DNA of 64,000 bases from Methylobacter tundripaludum (GTDB lineage: Bacteria > Pseudomonadota > Gammaproteobacteria > Methylococcales > Methylomonadaceae), in the NCBI RefSeq assembly GCF_002934365.1, contig NZ_PTIY01000007.1, positions 62,001 through 126,000 on the forward strand, in the 5' to 3' direction. The notes beneath the pieces were generated by a model, which did not search any database, was not told where the DNA came from, and saw only the letters and a program-made list of their open reading frames with translations. Below, piece by piece: positions 53,155 through 62,250 of this stretch (position 1 is the first letter of the stretch; each line of letters starts with the position of its first letter). The translations under genes and the position numbers were made by a program.

Positions 53155-53874
53155 ATGTCTTTAATACTAAAATCTATACAGAAAAAACGCGGGATTCGCC
53201 GCTATATTGGCCCCAAACGAATCATCCTGCTTTTGGGGTTTATTGCTTTTGTATTTTGGGCTTGGGACCATTACCACGCCGGTTCCCTCAGCCCGGCTAT
53301 AATTGAGCAATACGGTAATTACCACCCTGTACGCGCAATCATATTATTCATCCTGGTTTATGCAATATCAGTCATTGCTTCTGTGCCGTCCCTACCGTTA
53401 AATCTTGCCGCTGGATTTTTTTGGGGTGGTTTTCTTGGAGGCGTTTACGCCACCATAGGAATGACTACCGGTGGCTGGATTGCATTTATTGCGGCCAGAT
53501 TGTTAATTGGTCAGCCGCTCTCGGAAAAATTTGATAATAAATGGGTGAGCACGGTACAACGCGAGTTCGATCAAGGTGGTTGGAAATTTGTTGCATTCGC
53601 ACGCATTAACCCTATTATCCCTGCCGGTCCTTTAAATTATTTGCTTGGCCTTACTTCGCTATCGAATTGGAATTTCCTCTGGGAAACTTTTATTTTCTTG
53701 CTACCCCCAGCAATTGCAATTGCCTACATCGGCGATACACTTCAAACCTTTACTACCCAGCAATCTGATGTCAACGAAATAGTCAGGAGCATTCTTATTG
53801 TATCTGCTGCCGTGACATTTTTGGTTAGCATAAAATTCGCCACAACAATATTCAAGAAAACAAAGGATCAATAA
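53155..53874 (+). CDS. VTT/TVP38-TMEM64 family membrane protein (copy A)
   Basis: The 239-residue protein has an N-terminal basic stretch and about six hydrophobic spans. VTT core motifs are SLPLNLAAGFFWGGFLGGVY and FARINPIIPAGPLNYLLGL, the conserved R/NP-x-x-P-x-G pattern of TVP38 proteins. Its stop touches the ATG of the GT2 gene, so they are coupled, like the VTT-GT2 pair at 29912-31580. A decayed copy exists at 61742-62018. Known DedA-superfamily members move or recycle lipids such as undecaprenyl phosphate; a lipid-carrier role here is inferred. Confidence 0.85.
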   Translation: MSLILKSIQKKRGIRRYIGPKRIILLLGFIAFVFWAWDHYHAGSLSPAIIEQYGNYHPVRAIILFILVYAISVIASVPSLPLNLAAGFFWGGFLGGVYATIGMTTGGWIAFIAARLLIGQPLSEKFDNKWVSTVQREFDQGGWKFVAFARINPIIPAGPLNYLLGLTSLSNWNFLWETFIFLLPPAIAIAYIGDTLQTFTTQQSDVNEIVRSILIVSAAVTFLVSIKFATTIFKKTKDQ

Positions 53875-54614
53875 TGAAAACAACCCTCCTGGTAATGACG
53901 TTAAATGAGATCGATGGCATGAAAGCTATCATGCCCCAGATAGACAAGTCATGGTGTGAACAAATAATTGTAGTGGATGGGGGATCAACGGATGGAACCA
54001 TTGAGTGGGCGCGTGAAAATGGTTACGAAGTTCATGTACAAAGGCAAAAAGGCATCCGCTATGGATATTTCGAAGTTATGCCGTTGGTTAAAGGGGACGT
54101 TATTTTAACTTTCAGCCCAGACGGTAATTCACTTGTTTCGGCCATTCCACTACTAATCGAAGAGATGAAAAAAGGTTTTGATATGGTCATCGGCTCCCGG
54201 TACCTACCCGGCGCGGGCAGCGAGGATGACGACATAATTACTGCTTTTGGTAACTGGCTCTTCACAAAAACTGTAAATCTCCTTTACGGGGCGCATTATA
54301 CGGATGTCATGGTCATCTTACGGGCCTATCGTACATCGTTGATTGATGAACTGGATTTGCTAAATGAAAAGGCTTATACAATACCCGAACGGCTATTTGG
54401 AACAAAAATAAGTTGGGAGCCGTTGATGTCCGTTCGTGCTGCTAAAATGAACATGAGAATTGGCGAAATTCCTGCGGCAGAACCAGCCCGTATTGGAGGC
54501 GAAAGAAAATTACAGATACTACGCTGGGGTGCCGCCTATTATTCCCAATTCTGGTTGGAACGGTTTTTTTGGCTTGGCGGTAAAAAATGCGCCAAAAACA
54601 AAACCACGCAATGA
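53874..54614 (+). CDS. Glycosyltransferase family 2 (copy A)
   Basis: The 246-residue GT-A protein shows TLLVMTLNEIDGMKAIMPQI, IIVVDGGSTDGTIEWA and, in the metal-binding position, LTFSPDGNSLVSAIP. MVIGSRYLPGAGSEDDDII follows. No C-terminal TM pair like that of GtrB is seen, though the end is aromatic-rich (WLERFFWLGG). Polyprenyl-phosphate transfer or chain elongation are both possible. A decayed, internally deleted copy lies at 62000-62250. Confidence 0.87.
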   Translation: MKTTLLVMTLNEIDGMKAIMPQIDKSWCEQIIVVDGGSTDGTIEWARENGYEVHVQRQKGIRYGYFEVMPLVKGDVILTFSPDGNSLVSAIPLLIEEMKKGFDMVIGSRYLPGAGSEDDDIITAFGNWLFTKTVNLLYGAHYTDVMVILRAYRTSLIDELDLLNEKAYTIPERLFGTKISWEPLMSVRAAKMNMRIGEIPAAEPARIGGERKLQILRWGAAYYSQFWLERFFWLGGKKCAKNKTTQ

Positions 54615-54631
54615 CCGGTTAGGTAAGCAAT

Positions 54632-55372
54632 ATGCAAGCAAACGAATATGAATTAATGCGCGACGTTCAAGGTCAACATTGGTGGTGGCTTGGGCGCGAA
54701 AGGTTATTACGCTACATGATGGATAAATACCTAGTTGGCGATCGTCGCGATTACCTAGTTGCCGACGTGGGCAGCGGTTTTGGCGCGAATATTTCTTTAT
54801 TGTCAGAATATGGCACCGTTTATGCGTTGGAAACTGATAGTGATTGCTTGGCATACATATCTGAAACCGAACCGGAAGCAACTCCAATTAGATGGCAATC
54901 CCCTGAGCCTGTTGATCATAAGTTCGATGTAATGCTCTTGGCGGATGTGCTGGAGCATATCGAGGATGATCATGCTGCGATGCAGTGGGTTGCCGACCAT
55001 TTAAAACCAGGTGGATTGGCATTTATTACAGTGCCGGCACACATGCATTTATGGTCTGAAATGGATGAAGTGGTACACCATTTTAGGCGATATTCCAAAA
55101 ACGCGTTATTGGATACAGTCAACTCAAAACTGACGATTGAAAAGCTCAGTTTTTACAACGCTATCTTGTATCCAGTAAAGATTTTGTTCGTGGCATTAAC
55201 TACGGCTTTGCGAATGTTTTTTCCCGCCAAGACCAAAAAGTCCTATAACGATTTACCGCCTTCATTTATTAACACTATTTTTAAAGTCATCATGTACGTT
55301 GAGGCGTGGGTGATCCGCTGCATTAACCTGCCTTTTGGCGTTAGCCTTGTAATGGTTGTGAAAAAATTGTAA
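54632..55372 (+). CDS. Class I SAM-dependent methyltransferase
   Basis: The 246-residue protein has SAM motif I YLVADVGSGFGANISLL, an acidic ALETDSDCLAYI, and MLLADVLEHIEDDHAAMQWV followed by LKPGGLAFITVPA. A hydrophobic segment in the last third (FYNAILYPVKILFVALTT) suggests membrane association. It lies 17 bases after the GT2 gene and 19 before the GtrII-like gene. Unlike its neighbours it has no counterpart in the second, decayed set. Confidence 0.85.
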   Translation: MQANEYELMRDVQGQHWWWLGRERLLRYMMDKYLVGDRRDYLVADVGSGFGANISLLSEYGTVYALETDSDCLAYISETEPEATPIRWQSPEPVDHKFDVMLLADVLEHIEDDHAAMQWVADHLKPGGLAFITVPAHMHLWSEMDEVVHHFRRYSKNALLDTVNSKLTIEKLSFYNAILYPVKILFVALTTALRMFFPAKTKKSYNDLPPSFINTIFKVIMYVEAWVIRCINLPFGVSLVMVVKKL

Positions 55373-55391
55373 GTCGAGATTAGAGACACTA

Positions 55392-57530
55392 ATGAGAACA
55401 CCCGCTTGCTTTACTGAAGTACGAAAATATTGGAATACAGAAACGGTTCTTTCAAAAGGTTTGATCCTTACAACGCTTTTATTGTTGGTGATGGCCTACC
55501 TTCCGACATTACAATTCGACTATGTAACACAAGATCAGTGGAGAGCTTTTAGATATTCAACTCTGGAACAGACTCCCTACGAACGCGCAAAAGCTTGCGT
55601 GGAAACGACTTGGAAGTTTTATGTCCAGACAGGAAGGCCGTTGGTATGGATGACAGAGTGTGTGGAGCATACAGCGGTAGCGAAGATTTCGGATTTTATC
55701 TACCTGCGTCCGCTTGTTCTGTCTACTGTGCTTATTACTGCGGTTTATCTTGGCGCGGTGTTGGCCCCCATAGTTGGCGGCTTAGCTATGGGAATATTGG
55801 CTGCTTCGGCTTTCTTGATGGCTCCAGGATATTCTTTCATGTACCTTCAGGGCATGCCAGCCTTAATGGTACTGATTTCTGTTATTTTGGCGGCCGCATC
55901 ATTCAGTCTCCTAAGAAAGTGGTCCGACAAAGACTTAACTACCCAGGACTTTAAAATAACAAAACTTTGGGCGCCCTTTTTTCTGTTTGTGTCGAGTTGT
56001 TTAATGTATCCAGCATGGGCATTTTTGGTTGTTCCGTTAGCTTGGATAGCATTTGGTTTTGACCAGAATAAGTCCTGGTCAAAGAAGATTAAGTCTCTCT
56101 GTTTGACACTTTTATTTTATTTCTCCGCTGCAGTTTTCTATTATCTTTTTGTAAAAATTACAGCCGTCATTTTGTTCAAGCTAACAGGATATAATCCCGA
56201 TTTGGGGCCGTATCAAGTGGCGGTGCAGTTGAGTCCGGGCATAATCTGGGAGCGCATACTAGAATCGGCAAAATATTTTTATGCGATGCCACCATTAAAT
56301 TTTCATACGCCAGAAGGTTTGCCTGTGGTTCTGCTTGGGCTTTTTACTGCAAACACTACTTGGTGCGCATATAAAAATAAGAACATGAATTTATTATCTG
56401 CCATTGCTTTCAGTGGACTCATTTTCATTATTGGCTGCGTTATTCTTCTTGCTTCAATTTCACCATGGTTATTTAGCCGAATGGACTCTCTTTCGACTAG
56501 GCATCTGATACCGTGGTATTTGTTTTTTTGCGCGACATTTGTTGGCTTAATATTTTTAGTTGCAAAAAATCTCTTCCCAAAAATTAGTAGTTTGGCGCCT
56601 GTTTTTACTTTGATTGTTTGCATGATTCCTATCGCTGCAATACAAAATAAACTATCTTTTTTAGAAGTAGTCGTCTCTGAAATCGAAATTCAAAATATGC
56701 GGTCAATATTAGGCGAGTGGTTGGAGGGCAAGGGGTATCTGGGCCATAGGTATTTATTGGTTGTTCGTCCTTCAGAAAGCAGACCTGCTTTTGTAAAAGA
56801 ATTGCTCGATAATACGGAAAATATTAGGATGAACGGGAAAATTAATAACGAGAATGCTATGTTATCCAGCGCAGGTAATCCTGTCACAATCCCATGGATG
56901 ATTAACGCCCTACTGAGAGAAAAAGAAAACCACCCGGTAGGTAAATCAGTCGAGATAGTTGACTGTTCTTTTGATCAAAATTGTGCAAATAACATTGTCG
57001 CGGATAGTGCCAAAGTGGCGCTAGGAATTACTAATGGTGATGTACCAATTAAAAGCATAGAAAATCCGTTCATAATTAATAACTCAGCTATCACTTCAAA
57101 ACCAATAAATCCAGTAATTGAACGAGTGGTGTTGCCAGACGTTAAAGCATCATCCCAAATGGAAAGCCTTGGTCCTCAAGGTCTGTTTTTCCACAGACAA
57201 CCTGGGTGGCACGCTGAGCGCAACCCAAAGTACCCGCAGACGCTGTTAATTGACTTTCATGAGCCCCGATCATTTGGTACTATAGGATTGCTACCCCAAG
57301 ACGGAAACGTTGGCCGCGCACCAAAAGCCATAGGCGTTGAAGTTAGCAGTGATGGTGAATCATGGACGTCAGTAGCAGCTACTGACAATGCTTGTACATC
57401 GAATGCATCACAAGAGTGGCGCGATATTAAATTTGCTAAACCAGTGAAGATGCGTTATCTGAAGATTCTTATATTTTCAAATTGTGGTGATCCAGAGTTC
57501 TTAACGTTGCGGGGTTTGAGGGTCGAATAA
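55392..57530 (+). CDS. GtrII-like polytopic membrane protein with C-terminal discoidin-like domain (copy A)
   Basis: The 712-residue protein has about ten TM helices in residues 20-440. The first loop carries FDYVTQDQWRAFRYS and later VQTGRPLVWMTECV, reminiscent of glucosyltransferase GtrII (acidic loop plus GRPL). Residues about 440-580 are soluble. The last 130 residues (57145-57530) are an F5/8 type C-like domain (ASSQMESLGPQGLFFHRQPG, VSSDGESWTSVAATD, LRGLRVE) almost parallel to the lipoprotein at 52089. It likely transfers a lipid-linked sugar to a glycan on the periplasmic face; the family assignment is tentative. Confidence 0.72.
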   Translation: MRTPACFTEVRKYWNTETVLSKGLILTTLLLLVMAYLPTLQFDYVTQDQWRAFRYSTLEQTPYERAKACVETTWKFYVQTGRPLVWMTECVEHTAVAKISDFIYLRPLVLSTVLITAVYLGAVLAPIVGGLAMGILAASAFLMAPGYSFMYLQGMPALMVLISVILAAASFSLLRKWSDKDLTTQDFKITKLWAPFFLFVSSCLMYPAWAFLVVPLAWIAFGFDQNKSWSKKIKSLCLTLLFYFSAAVFYYLFVKITAVILFKLTGYNPDLGPYQVAVQLSPGIIWERILESAKYFYAMPPLNFHTPEGLPVVLLGLFTANTTWCAYKNKNMNLLSAIAFSGLIFIIGCVILLASISPWLFSRMDSLSTRHLIPWYLFFCATFVGLIFLVAKNLFPKISSLAPVFTLIVCMIPIAAIQNKLSFLEVVVSEIEIQNMRSILGEWLEGKGYLGHRYLLVVRPSESRPAFVKELLDNTENIRMNGKINNENAMLSSAGNPVTIPWMINALLREKENHPVGKSVEIVDCSFDQNCANNIVADSAKVALGITNGDVPIKSIENPFIINNSAITSKPINPVIERVVLPDVKASSQMESLGPQGLFFHRQPGWHAERNPKYPQTLLIDFHEPRSFGTIGLLPQDGNVGRAPKAIGVEVSSDGESWTSVAATDNACTSNASQEWRDIKFAKPVKMRYLKILIFSNCGDPEFLTLRGLRVE

Positions 57531-57971
57531 TCAAAGCACGGGCAGCGCCAATTTGTCGTATTGTCCCAGCCACTGATAGATGCAATGGCGATTGAGGTTA
57601 GATATACTGGCAACGGCTAATGGACTTCCACCTCGTTCCCATATCAACGGGCCAGGGTTTTTCGCTAAAGCGAAAAATGATTTGGCAATTATGCATTCAA
57701 AGCGATCCGCTTTCATCCCCCGCCCGTCAGACGCACAATTTCGCGTTGCTGCGCGCCATGCTCCCGTATGCTTGGATCATCGGATGGTTGTGCATTTTGA
57801 CTACGCTAACGCTACACTGCGTCAAAACACCCGGCGGGGGGCAAAGTACACCATTCTGCCAACGTACGCATCCTGTATACTCCTTCGTAACGCTTGATTT
57901 AAGCGATGGATATCTGACTCTTCCTTCTATTTAAGTAACGAAATTATTATGAGGCCAACTGGAAAAATCTA
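57531..57971. other. Intergenic region, possible transposase scrap
   Basis: No intact gene is seen in these 441 bases. On the minus strand 57716-57531 a short frame reads LNRHCIYQWLGQYDKLALPV before its stop, which has the feel of a transposase or phage-protein end but was not identified. Base composition between 57700 and 57860 is more GC-rich than the flanking genes. Sequence just before 57972 is AT-rich and may hold the promoter of the acyltransferase. Confidence 0.4.
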
Positions 57972-59897
57972 ATGGTACACAACATCAAACCAAGTTTATT
58001 AATGGAAAGTGGCAAAAACTATTATAGAGAGCTGGATGGATTGCGCGCTATAGCCGTTATTTTAGTCATTTTGTTCCACCTTGATGTATCTGCCGTTTCC
58101 GGCGGATTTATTGGAGTAGATGTCTTCTTTGTAATTAGTGGATACTTAATGACAACCATTATATTGGAGGAGATAAAATTAAAAGGTACTGTAGAGTTTA
58201 AAGAGTTCTTTGTTCGGCGATTTAAAAGACTTTACCCTGCTCTTATAACAACTTTGTTTCTAAGTTTTTTGATTGCATTCTTTCTTATGAGTGCTCAGGA
58301 TCTTCAGAAATTTGGCGGCTCTGTTGTGTCTTCAATGTTCGGGATTTCAAACTTTTATTTTTGGAGTCAATCGGGCTACTTCGATGTTGCAGCGACTTTA
58401 AAACCGGCCCTGCATACGTGGTCGTTAAGTGTCGAAGCTCAGTTTTATATTTTTTGGGTTATATTGATAGCCTTTGCTGTTGTTAAATTAAATATTAAGC
58501 CATATATAGTTATACTTGGTATTGGCCTTTGTAGTTTGATGTTAAATATTTTATTTGAAACATCGATTAATACAGCAACTCAATTCTTTTTAATACCTTT
58601 TAGAATATACGAATTTGCGATAGGGGCTGCTGTATTTTTCTTAATGTATCTAAGACCTAGTTCAAAGATTTATGCCGATTTAGTGGTTTTTTTTGGCTTA
58701 GGACTGATATTTTATTCTGCCTTTACTTTTACAAGCCAGATTCGGTTTCCATCGTATAATGCTCTTATTCCATGTATTGGTACGGCTTTAATCATTTGGT
58801 CTGCAAATAGGTCGAACATTTTTTCATTTTTATTTCGTTTGAAGTTTGTCATTTATTTAGGATTAATAAGCTACTCGTTATACCTTGTTCATTGGCCGAT
58901 TATTGTATTCTTTAAATATCAAAATTACGGGGACCTTGATATAAAAGATAAGCTTTTAATATTTTTTTTCTCTGTTTTGCTTGCTACTTTAATTTATCGA
59001 TTTATTGAATCGCCTATCCGGCGCTTCAGTTCGAAAGGTAACACATTTAAATTCTTTTTATCATTTGCAGTAATTTCAATTATAGTGGTTATTCCCGCTG
59101 CAGGGGCCTGGGAAAATTCAGGCTGGCCTTGGCGTCACCCTGAAGGGGTTGATGATATCTCAAATAAGACCAGTGAATCTTTAAAATATAGAAACGTTAG
59201 AGATGCCGCATGCAGTTTTACCAATTTTGATAATTTTTCAAAGGAAAAATGTGTTTATCCGGAAAAAAATAAAATCAATATTCTTGTTTTTGGCGATTCA
59301 GTTGCTGATTTTTCATGGCATGGTCTGCATAAAAATTTACCCGCAGATCGGTATAATATACTTCAATTGACACCTTCTAATTGCCGTCCGGGTATTAATT
59401 GGGGGGAAGGCTACTGTCGGCAATCGAATGATTATATATTTAAACATATCTTAGAAAGCGATATTGAGTTGACGATTATAATCAGTTTAGGCCCTGATTT
59501 AGAAAACTTTAAATCTACACTAGACTTTTTTTCTAAAAACAACAAAAAAGTTTTAGTTATAGGTCTCCCGTTTATTTTCAAAGAAAGGTTGCCTGATATT
59601 TTAAGAAAAACAGTCCCGCTGCCAAAGAATGAAAGTGAAATAAATATTGCCGCTTCTAAGGGACTGATAAATTCGATGACGCAGGCGAGAGACCAGATGA
59701 AAAATGTTGCGGTTGCTGCCGGCGTTGCATATTACGATATTCAAGAACAGCTTTGCCGTATTCCAGATGATTATGAAACGTGTAATTTCATAGTCGACGG
59801 AACACTAATAACAGCGGACAATGTTCATTTTACGCCAAATGCTTCAACTCAAGTCTTCTCTGAACTTGGGAAAAGAATAATGCGGGAGTTCCCTTGA
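57972..59897 (+). CDS. OafA/YrhL-type acyltransferase 3 fused to SGNH domain
   Basis: The 641-residue protein has an acyltransferase-3 membrane domain (about residues 15-375, ten or more TM helices). The catalytic histidine region is YRELDGLRAIAVILVILFH, and SYSLYLVHWPIIVFF lies further on. A linker TM leads to a periplasmic SGNH domain (about 430-640) with LVFGDSVADFSWHGL and a C-terminal DNVHFTPNAS supplying Asp and His. Such fusions O-acetylate surface polysaccharides in the periplasm. The gene is AT-rich compared with its neighbours, which suggests separate acquisition. Confidence 0.9.
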   Translation: MVHNIKPSLLMESGKNYYRELDGLRAIAVILVILFHLDVSAVSGGFIGVDVFFVISGYLMTTIILEEIKLKGTVEFKEFFVRRFKRLYPALITTLFLSFLIAFFLMSAQDLQKFGGSVVSSMFGISNFYFWSQSGYFDVAATLKPALHTWSLSVEAQFYIFWVILIAFAVVKLNIKPYIVILGIGLCSLMLNILFETSINTATQFFLIPFRIYEFAIGAAVFFLMYLRPSSKIYADLVVFFGLGLIFYSAFTFTSQIRFPSYNALIPCIGTALIIWSANRSNIFSFLFRLKFVIYLGLISYSLYLVHWPIIVFFKYQNYGDLDIKDKLLIFFFSVLLATLIYRFIESPIRRFSSKGNTFKFFLSFAVISIIVVIPAAGAWENSGWPWRHPEGVDDISNKTSESLKYRNVRDAACSFTNFDNFSKEKCVYPEKNKINILVFGDSVADFSWHGLHKNLPADRYNILQLTPSNCRPGINWGEGYCRQSNDYIFKHILESDIELTIIISLGPDLENFKSTLDFFSKNNKKVLVIGLPFIFKERLPDILRKTVPLPKNESEINIAASKGLINSMTQARDQMKNVAVAAGVAYYDIQEQLCRIPDDYETCNFIVDGTLITADNVHFTPNASTQVFSELGKRIMREFP

Positions 59898-60007
59898 GGA
59901 TATGAGGCCAGCTTAACGACGATCTGACAACAGCAGAAGTGGACATAAAATGCAGTCTAGGTTCTGTTGACGTTTGGCGGATTCAACTCCGAAGTGCAAT
60001 CCTGGTG

Positions 60008-61741
60008 GGGGGCGTAAAATTTTTGTGTAAACGGTCATTAGGCAGGAAACTGCCGTACCTTAGTAAAGAGTCAAAATGACCGTATCAAAACCCATTCCTA
60101 CCGACCTAATCGATAGCTTATGTCAGGTTATCAAAAACCCGAAGACCTGATCGACGGAAATGGCCTGCTGAAGCAATGTAAGCGGCCAGCCTTCCCACGT
60201 GTAAACAATATTCCGCCTGCGGCATCCTGTGATTTCTTGAACAGGAGAAATTATGGCCGCCACATCGGAAATGGCGTGAGCATATTGAAGCGTGGCAACG
60301 CAGTGGCTTGTCGCAAGCCGAGTATTGTGCTGAGCAGCCAATCAATGTTCGTACATTTTTTGCGGCGCGACTGAGCGACTATCGCAAATTACCCGAGTCC
60401 TCCGGCTGCCTTGATACCGGTGCGGGTTGAGCCGTCTGCGGCAGGCGTCATGGTATTTACCCATGCCTAAGGTCAACGCTTGGAGTTGCCCGCCTCTGTA
60501 TCGGCGAATTGGGTGGCAGAGTTGTTTCGATGCCTGGCTTGATCGACACGCCCGCGGTGGGTTTGCTGACTTCGGTGATGATCAACAAATTCCTCGATCA
60601 TCTGCGGCTGTATCGACTGGAACAAATCGCAGCTCGGGACGGCGTGAATCTGTCTCGTTCCACACTAGCTGATTGGGTCGGATGACTCGGCGTCGCCTTA
60701 CAACCCTTGGTCGACCGCCTGACTTGGCATCTATTGCAGCGCGATAGCTTGCATGCCGATGAAACCCCGGCGCCGCACTCGATCCCGGCAACGGCAAGTC
60801 CAAGAAAGCCTATCTGTGGGGCTTACCGCAGCAATGATTTGCAATCTGGCCCAAACTCAATTGTCTTCGACTATCAAGCCGGTCGCAGTGGCCGCCTACG
60901 CAAGCGTTTCTACAAGACTGGCAAGGCCATCTCGTGGTCGACGACTATGGTGGTTACAAAGCCTTGTTTGCGGCTGCCCGTGCGCATCCCGAAACCCAAC
61001 GTCTGCTCGAACCCTGTATCGAACTCGCGTGTTGGCCGCACGCGCGCCGGAAATTCTTTGACCTGTTCCAGACCAGTCAAAGTCCGATCGCGCAAGAAGC
61101 CTTGAACCGCATCGCGCTGCTCTATACCATCGAAATCGAAGGCCACCAGATGACAGTCGACGAGCGTCAACGTCTACGGGCAGAGAAAAGTCTGCCTATA
61201 CTGGCGTCCTTATACGACTGGCTGCAACAAACGCGTCTGCGCACCGCGCCCAATAGCACCACGGCCAAAGCCATCGATTACAGCTTGAAATGCTGGGCGG
61301 CGCTGATGCGTTATGCCGAAACCGGTGATTTGCCGATCGATAATAACTCCGTCGAAAATAGCATTCGACCGATTGCCTTGGGTAAAAAGAACGGGTTGTT
61401 CGCTGGATCGGAGCGCGCCGGTCAACGCGCCGCCGTCATTCAAACCCCACTTGGCCCAATAGCCGCATCAACGAACTGTTGCCTTTTGCCTCAGCCGATT
61501 AAATCATAACGGCGACGGTCTGACGATGTGGAATGGTTGAGCGCTTACCAAGAATCGAGGCTCGTTTCCCAGCGATGAGGCGCTGTCAAAGCCGTTCTAT
61601 CTGGCACTGATGAACATCAATAAAAAATGGACCATGCCTTTACATGACCGGAAAACCGCTTTGAATCGGTTTACTATTCAAACCGATGATCGAATGCCAA
61701 ACCCTTTAATAAACTCCGTTTACACAAAATTCAGGACACCC
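60008..61741 (+). mobile_element. Remnant of an IS256-family element, interrupted by IS66
   Basis: The left end near 60008 (GTAAAATTTTTGTGTAAACGG) and right end (complement of 61716-61741, GAATTTTGTGTAAACGG) share an inverted TTTTGTGTAAACGG. A transposase N-terminus starts at 60076 (MTVSKPIPTDLIDSLCQVIK then NPEDLIDGNGLLKQ). Its C-terminus is at about 61549-61690 (KNRGSFPSDEALSKPFYLAL, NINKKWTMPLHDRKTALNRF). Both match IS256 transposases. The whole middle is lost and replaced by the IS66 remnant, so the element is dead. Confidence 0.8.
60178..61548 (+). mobile_element. Degenerate IS66-family element
   Basis: The ends are imperfect inverted repeats beginning GTAAGCG (60178; complement at 61548) and matching on through CCxxxCCAC. 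Inside are an IS66 accessory-type frame (WREHIEAWQRSGLSQAEYCA, about 60260-60320) and a TnpC transposase split over several frames: LYRLEQIAARDGVNLSRSTL then ADWVG, RDSLHADETP, AYRSNDLQSG, VVDDYGGYKALFAAA, PHARRKFFDLF, and LPIDNNSVENSIRPIALGKK. Several frameshifts, a stop after ADWVG and a deletion near the C-terminus make it inactive. No target duplication is seen. Confidence 0.88.
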
Positions 61742-62018
61742 TCCAGTTTGCTCCCTTTACCCGGATTAACCGGGTTCCTAAATTATTTATTGCGACCTTT
61801 TTTCTATCTGCAACCTTGGTTTTTTCTGTTGCTGCTATCGATCATGGTCACTTATACTATCAATAGCGATGTATTGTAGGCATTCACAGACCAGTAAACT
61901 GATGTTAACGACATCATCCGCCGCATTCTCATCGTATCGGTTGCCGTTAGATTTTTGGCGCCCATCAATTCGCCCTCAAATATTTTGAAGAAAAGATCGA
62001 AAAAATGGAGTCAAAGGC
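61742..62018 (+). pseudogene. Decayed partial copy of the VTT/TVP38 gene (copy B)
   Basis: Directly after the IS256 right end, bases such as CGGATTAACCGGGTTCCTA then AATTATTTATTG align with 53604-53660 in the intact gene. TGATGTTAACGACATC and GCATTCTCATCGTATCGG then TTGCCGT align with 53765-53815. Frameshifts and stops (61877-61879) break the frame, and the first two thirds of the gene are missing, replaced by the insertion sequence. It is the 5' end of the second, decayed set. Confidence 0.75.
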
Positions 62019-62250
62019 ATGAAAACCCTCATGCCGAAAGTTGATTGTTCGTGCTGAGTCCAATCAGCGTTGTGGATGGTGGATCAACCGGTGAAACCAT
62101 TTCGGTGGGCGAAGGCAAAACTGAAAATAACTGAAATACCAATGACGCACCACGTCGTATCGGCGGCGAAAGAGAGCTGCAAATCTTTCGTTAGGGAGGC
62201 TGTATTACTTCCAATTTATGTGTGAACTCTGGCTCTGGAGGCCGAAAAAA
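62000..62250 (+). pseudogene. Decayed GT2 copy with internal deletion (copy B)
   Basis: Fragments align in order with the GT2 gene at 53874: GMKTLMPKVD (GMKAIMPQID in copy A), then VVDGGSTGETI (VVDGGSTDGTI). After a jump of about 125 codons come IGGERELQIFR (IGGERKLQILR) and, in shifted frames, CITSN...CVNSGSG where copy A has YYSQFWLERFFWLGG. Multiple frameshifts and stops are present. The start codon of the next gene follows immediately. Confidence 0.8.

Noticed and set aside
57580-57934. Two overlapping frames of about 105 codons before the acyltransferase gene
   Set aside because: They overlap each other in different frames, lack ribosome binding sites and have no recognisable pattern.
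60118-60672. Small frames in the insertion-sequence nest taken as separate genes
   Set aside because: They are pieces of frameshifted IS66 and IS256 genes or their complements.
61610-61879. 89-codon frame with a hydrophobic end, possible small membrane protein
   Set aside because: Its first half is the IS256 transposase C-terminus and its second half is frameshifted VTT copy B; it is a chance fusion of two remnants.
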